Of a stretch of 64,000 bases of DNA, positions 62,494 through 64,000 are shown one piece after another. The DNA lies in the NCBI RefSeq assembly GCF_026672545.1, contig NZ_JAPPRJ010000008.1:372001-436000 (forward strand), read 5' to 3'. Position 1 is the first letter of the stretch; each line of letters opens with the position of its first letter. Under the pieces are notes generated by a model. That model saw nothing but the letters and a program-made list of their open reading frames with translations. It did not search any database and was not told the origin of the DNA. Position numbers and translations under genes: made by a program. Source of the stretch: Rhizobium sp. SL86 (lineage in GTDB: Bacteria > Pseudomonadota > Alphaproteobacteria > Rhizobiales > Rhizobiaceae).

Positions 62494-64000
62494 CAGTTCC
62501 TCCCGATGACGCGGCCCGTGTTGACGTTGGGTGACGGCGAGGAGACGTTCGTCTCCTGCTCGACCACACGGCCGGGGCCTTCGACCTTGACGGTTGCCTG
62601 CGTGGCCACGTCGATGCGCTGCGGCGGCGCCTGGGCCGGCATTGGCGCTTGCGCGGCGGCGATGGGGTTGGCCTGGATGTTTACATTGGCCGGTGTGCGA
62701 TCATATCGCCCGATACGTGTCTTCGGCGCGTCCTGGACGGACGGCAGAAGATCCATGACGGACTTGATGCTGCTGGCCAAGGTGTTCCAGGCTCCCGTCA
62801 CGCTATCCGGCAGAAGCCCGCCCCAGTTAATTCCCTCGGCGACGGCGTCAGCGACCTTTGCAATGCCTTCGGCGACCCTCGCCAGAAGATCGGCAAGCTT
62901 GGCGATCAGATCGACGGCAAGTCCGAGGCTGCCACCGGCGAGGTCGCCGAGCCCCTTGAAGAAATTGCTGACGGTTTCCGGCTGGTACCCAAGCATTCGA
63001 CCGATCGCATCGGCGATCTTCACGAAAGCCTCGCCGATGCGCACAAGCGAGTTGACCGTGCCGCCGATATTCTTGCCGATCCCTTCGAGGTAAGGAGCAA
63101 AGCCGGACCCGAAATCCTTCAGCGCCTGCCAGCCAACCCCAATGCCCTTGAGAGCAGCATCCAATGCCTCGAAGGCTGCAATCTTGGCATTGTCGATCGT
63201 AAGCCCCGAGAGATCGACGTCGAGAGCCAACCCTTCCGAGAAGCCGCTCAACAGCTTCTTCAGGTTCTCCCACCCCGCCGACACGTCCGTTAGGGCCGCG
63301 CCCATGCCTTCCTTAAGGATAGGGCCATAACGATCCACCATCTCCTGGCCGGCGGTGACCAGCTTGGCGCCGGTATCAGAAATAACCGACCATGCCGAAA
63401 CCGCTGCGGAAGAGGCCCACTCCCAGGCTTTGCCAATGCCATTCATGACAACAGGGCCATAACGACCCACCATCTCCTGACCGGCGGTGACCAGCTTGGC
63501 GCCGGTATCAGAAATAACCGACCATGCCGAAGCCGCTGCGGAAGAGGCCCACTCCCAGGCTTTACCAATTCCATTCATGACGGCAGGACCGTAGCGATCA
63601 ACCATCTCCTGGCCGGCGGTGACGACGCGGCGGCCAATGTCTAAGGCCAAGGCTCCGAAGGCGGAAAAACCGGACTTGATGCTGTCCCAGATGCGCGACA
63701 GACGCGAGCTGACGGTCGACCAGTTGCGGTAGACGAGATAGGCTCCGGCTGCGATGGCCGCGAGTGCGATGCCAACCGGGCTGACGAGGGCGGCCAGCGC
63801 CGAAAGACCCGCGCCGATCACAGGCAGGACCAGCCCAAGCGCACCGATGCCAGCGGCAGCGATGACGCCAGCGCCAGCGAGCGACAGCGCCTGGCGTACC
63901 ATGCCGCCGGTGGCCTTGTCGGTTTCTCGCAGCCACTTCAGAAGCGCAGCGAGGTTCTCGTTGATCATGGGAAGCCAGGAGCCAAAGGCAAAGCCGACCT
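62493..64000 (-). CDS. Phage tail tape measure protein (C-terminal part)
   Basis: The frame is open to the window edge, so the N-terminus is missing; at least 502 residues are visible. Hydrophobic helices (SLAGAGVIAAAGIGALGLVL and following) precede a region with an exact-length 44-residue tandem repeat (VTAGQEMVDRYGP, IGKAWEWASSAA, AWSVISDTGAKL). Helical and Ala/Leu-rich segments follow. It sets tail length; the repeat is a recent duplication. Confidence 0.88.
   Translation of the reverse strand, partial: VGFAFGSWLPMINENLAALLKWLRETDKATGGMVRQALSLAGAGVIAAAGIGALGLVLPVIGAGLSALAALVSPVGIALAAIAAGAYLVYRNWSTVSSRLSRIWDSIKSGFSAFGALALDIGRRVVTAGQEMVDRYGPAVMNGIGKAWEWASSAAASAWSVISDTGAKLVTAGQEMVGRYGPVVMNGIGKAWEWASSAAVSAWSVISDTGAKLVTAGQEMVDRYGPILKEGMGAALTDVSAGWENLKKLLSGFSEGLALDVDLSGLTIDNAKIAAFEALDAALKGIGVGWQALKDFGSGFAPYLEGIGKNIGGTVNSLVRIGEAFVKIADAIGRMLGYQPETVSNFFKGLGDLAGGSLGLAVDLIAKLADLLARVAEGIAKVADAVAEGINWGGLLPDSVTGAWNTLASSIKSVMDLLPSVQDAPKTRIGRYDRTPANVNIQANPIAAAQAPMPAQAPPQRIDVATQATVKVEGPGRVVEQETNVSSPSPNVNTGRVIGRN
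63337..63600 (-). repeat. 132-bp tandem duplication in the tape measure gene
   Basis: Units 63337-63468 and 63469-63600 are nearly identical, with a partial third unit beginning at 63601. Each unit encodes 44 residues in frame. Confidence 0.85.

Larger units (their letters stand above)
54277..64000. mobile_element. Mu-like prophage, tail and lysogeny-flank part
   Basis: Gene order read right to left is tape measure, gp43, gp44, gp45, gp46, gp47, gp48, tail fibre, fibre assembly, Dam. This is the tail module of a Mu-like contractile-tail phage. All genes are tightly packed on the minus strand with 1-4 base overlaps and look intact. Head, lysis and integration genes are outside the window. Whether the TcmP pair belongs to it is not certain. 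Confidence 0.85.

Noticed and set aside
52000-64000. A Mu-type transposable phage integrating by DDE transposase
   Set aside because: Only tail genes are visible; no MuA/MuB homologue or Mu ends are in the window, so the integration mode cannot be stated.

Overview
The window is chromosomal DNA of an alphaproteobacterium of the Rhizobiaceae (Rhizobium/Agrobacterium/Sinorhizobium type), followed by horizontally acquired DNA. The host assignment rests on a gene order I know from that family: ArsR regulator, two tandem AbcR-type small RNAs, lsrB, trxB, lrp, LPS glycosyltransferases including an LpsB/LpcC-like enzyme, and greA. Further on come carB, then carA, yqeY, dnaG and rpoD. No species is claimed.

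Positions 1-39,900 are mostly ordinary chromosome. 1-4,009: end of a fatty acid hydroxylase-like gene, two regulator/oxidoreductase pairs (LysR with an NAD(P)-binding protein; ArsR with an Old Yellow Enzyme). 4,088-7,161: tandem AbcR sRNAs, lsrB-trxB operon, divergent lrp. 7,321-10,535: LPS glycosyltransferases and greA. 10,755-13,471: a two-gene DNA repair operon (radical SAM protein plus UdgX-type uracil-DNA glycosylase fusion). 13,462-28,098: MFS exporter, DUF2235 protein, SRPBCC protein, HigBA toxin-antitoxin, carB, zinc metallopeptidase, LytTR regulator, DUF2306 protein, GST, aldo/keto reductase with divergent LysR, MATE exporter. 28,201-35,795: carA, yqeY, BrnTA toxin-antitoxin, an unexplained run of hairpins, dnaG and rpoD. 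35,862-39,647: small envelope or unknown proteins. 39,828-39,903: tRNA with CAU anticodon, most like tRNA-Ile2.

An integrated mobilizable element of about 12 kb fills 39,888-51,970. It is bounded by a 16-bp direct repeat of the tRNA 3' end and carries, from left to right, a tyrosine integrase, two excisionase-like proteins, regulators, an AT-richer restriction-modification-like cassette, a VirD4/TraG coupling protein, and a ColE1-style mobilization module in which two small genes are nested inside the relaxase gene. The cassette consists of a HipB/Y4mF-like regulator with a double palindromic operator, Vsr, a cytosine methyltransferase, and two proteins that look like diverged PD-(D/E)XK paralogues. 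A winged-helix protein that may act in replication or regulation starts the mobilization operon.

Beyond the right att copy lies a second acquired region, 52,070-64,000: a TcmP/three-Cys (DUF5131) gene pair, a phage Dam methylase, and the tail module of a Mu-like myophage read right to left (tape measure, gp43, gp44, gp45, gp46, gp47, gp48, tail fibre, fibre assembly). The tape measure gene runs off the window. The att sequences at both ends of the 12-kb element stay similar past the tRNA end, which suggests that two elements accumulated at one tRNA gene. The most interesting candidates are the paired putative nucleases with their regulator, the nested mob genes, and the hairpin array upstream of dnaG.
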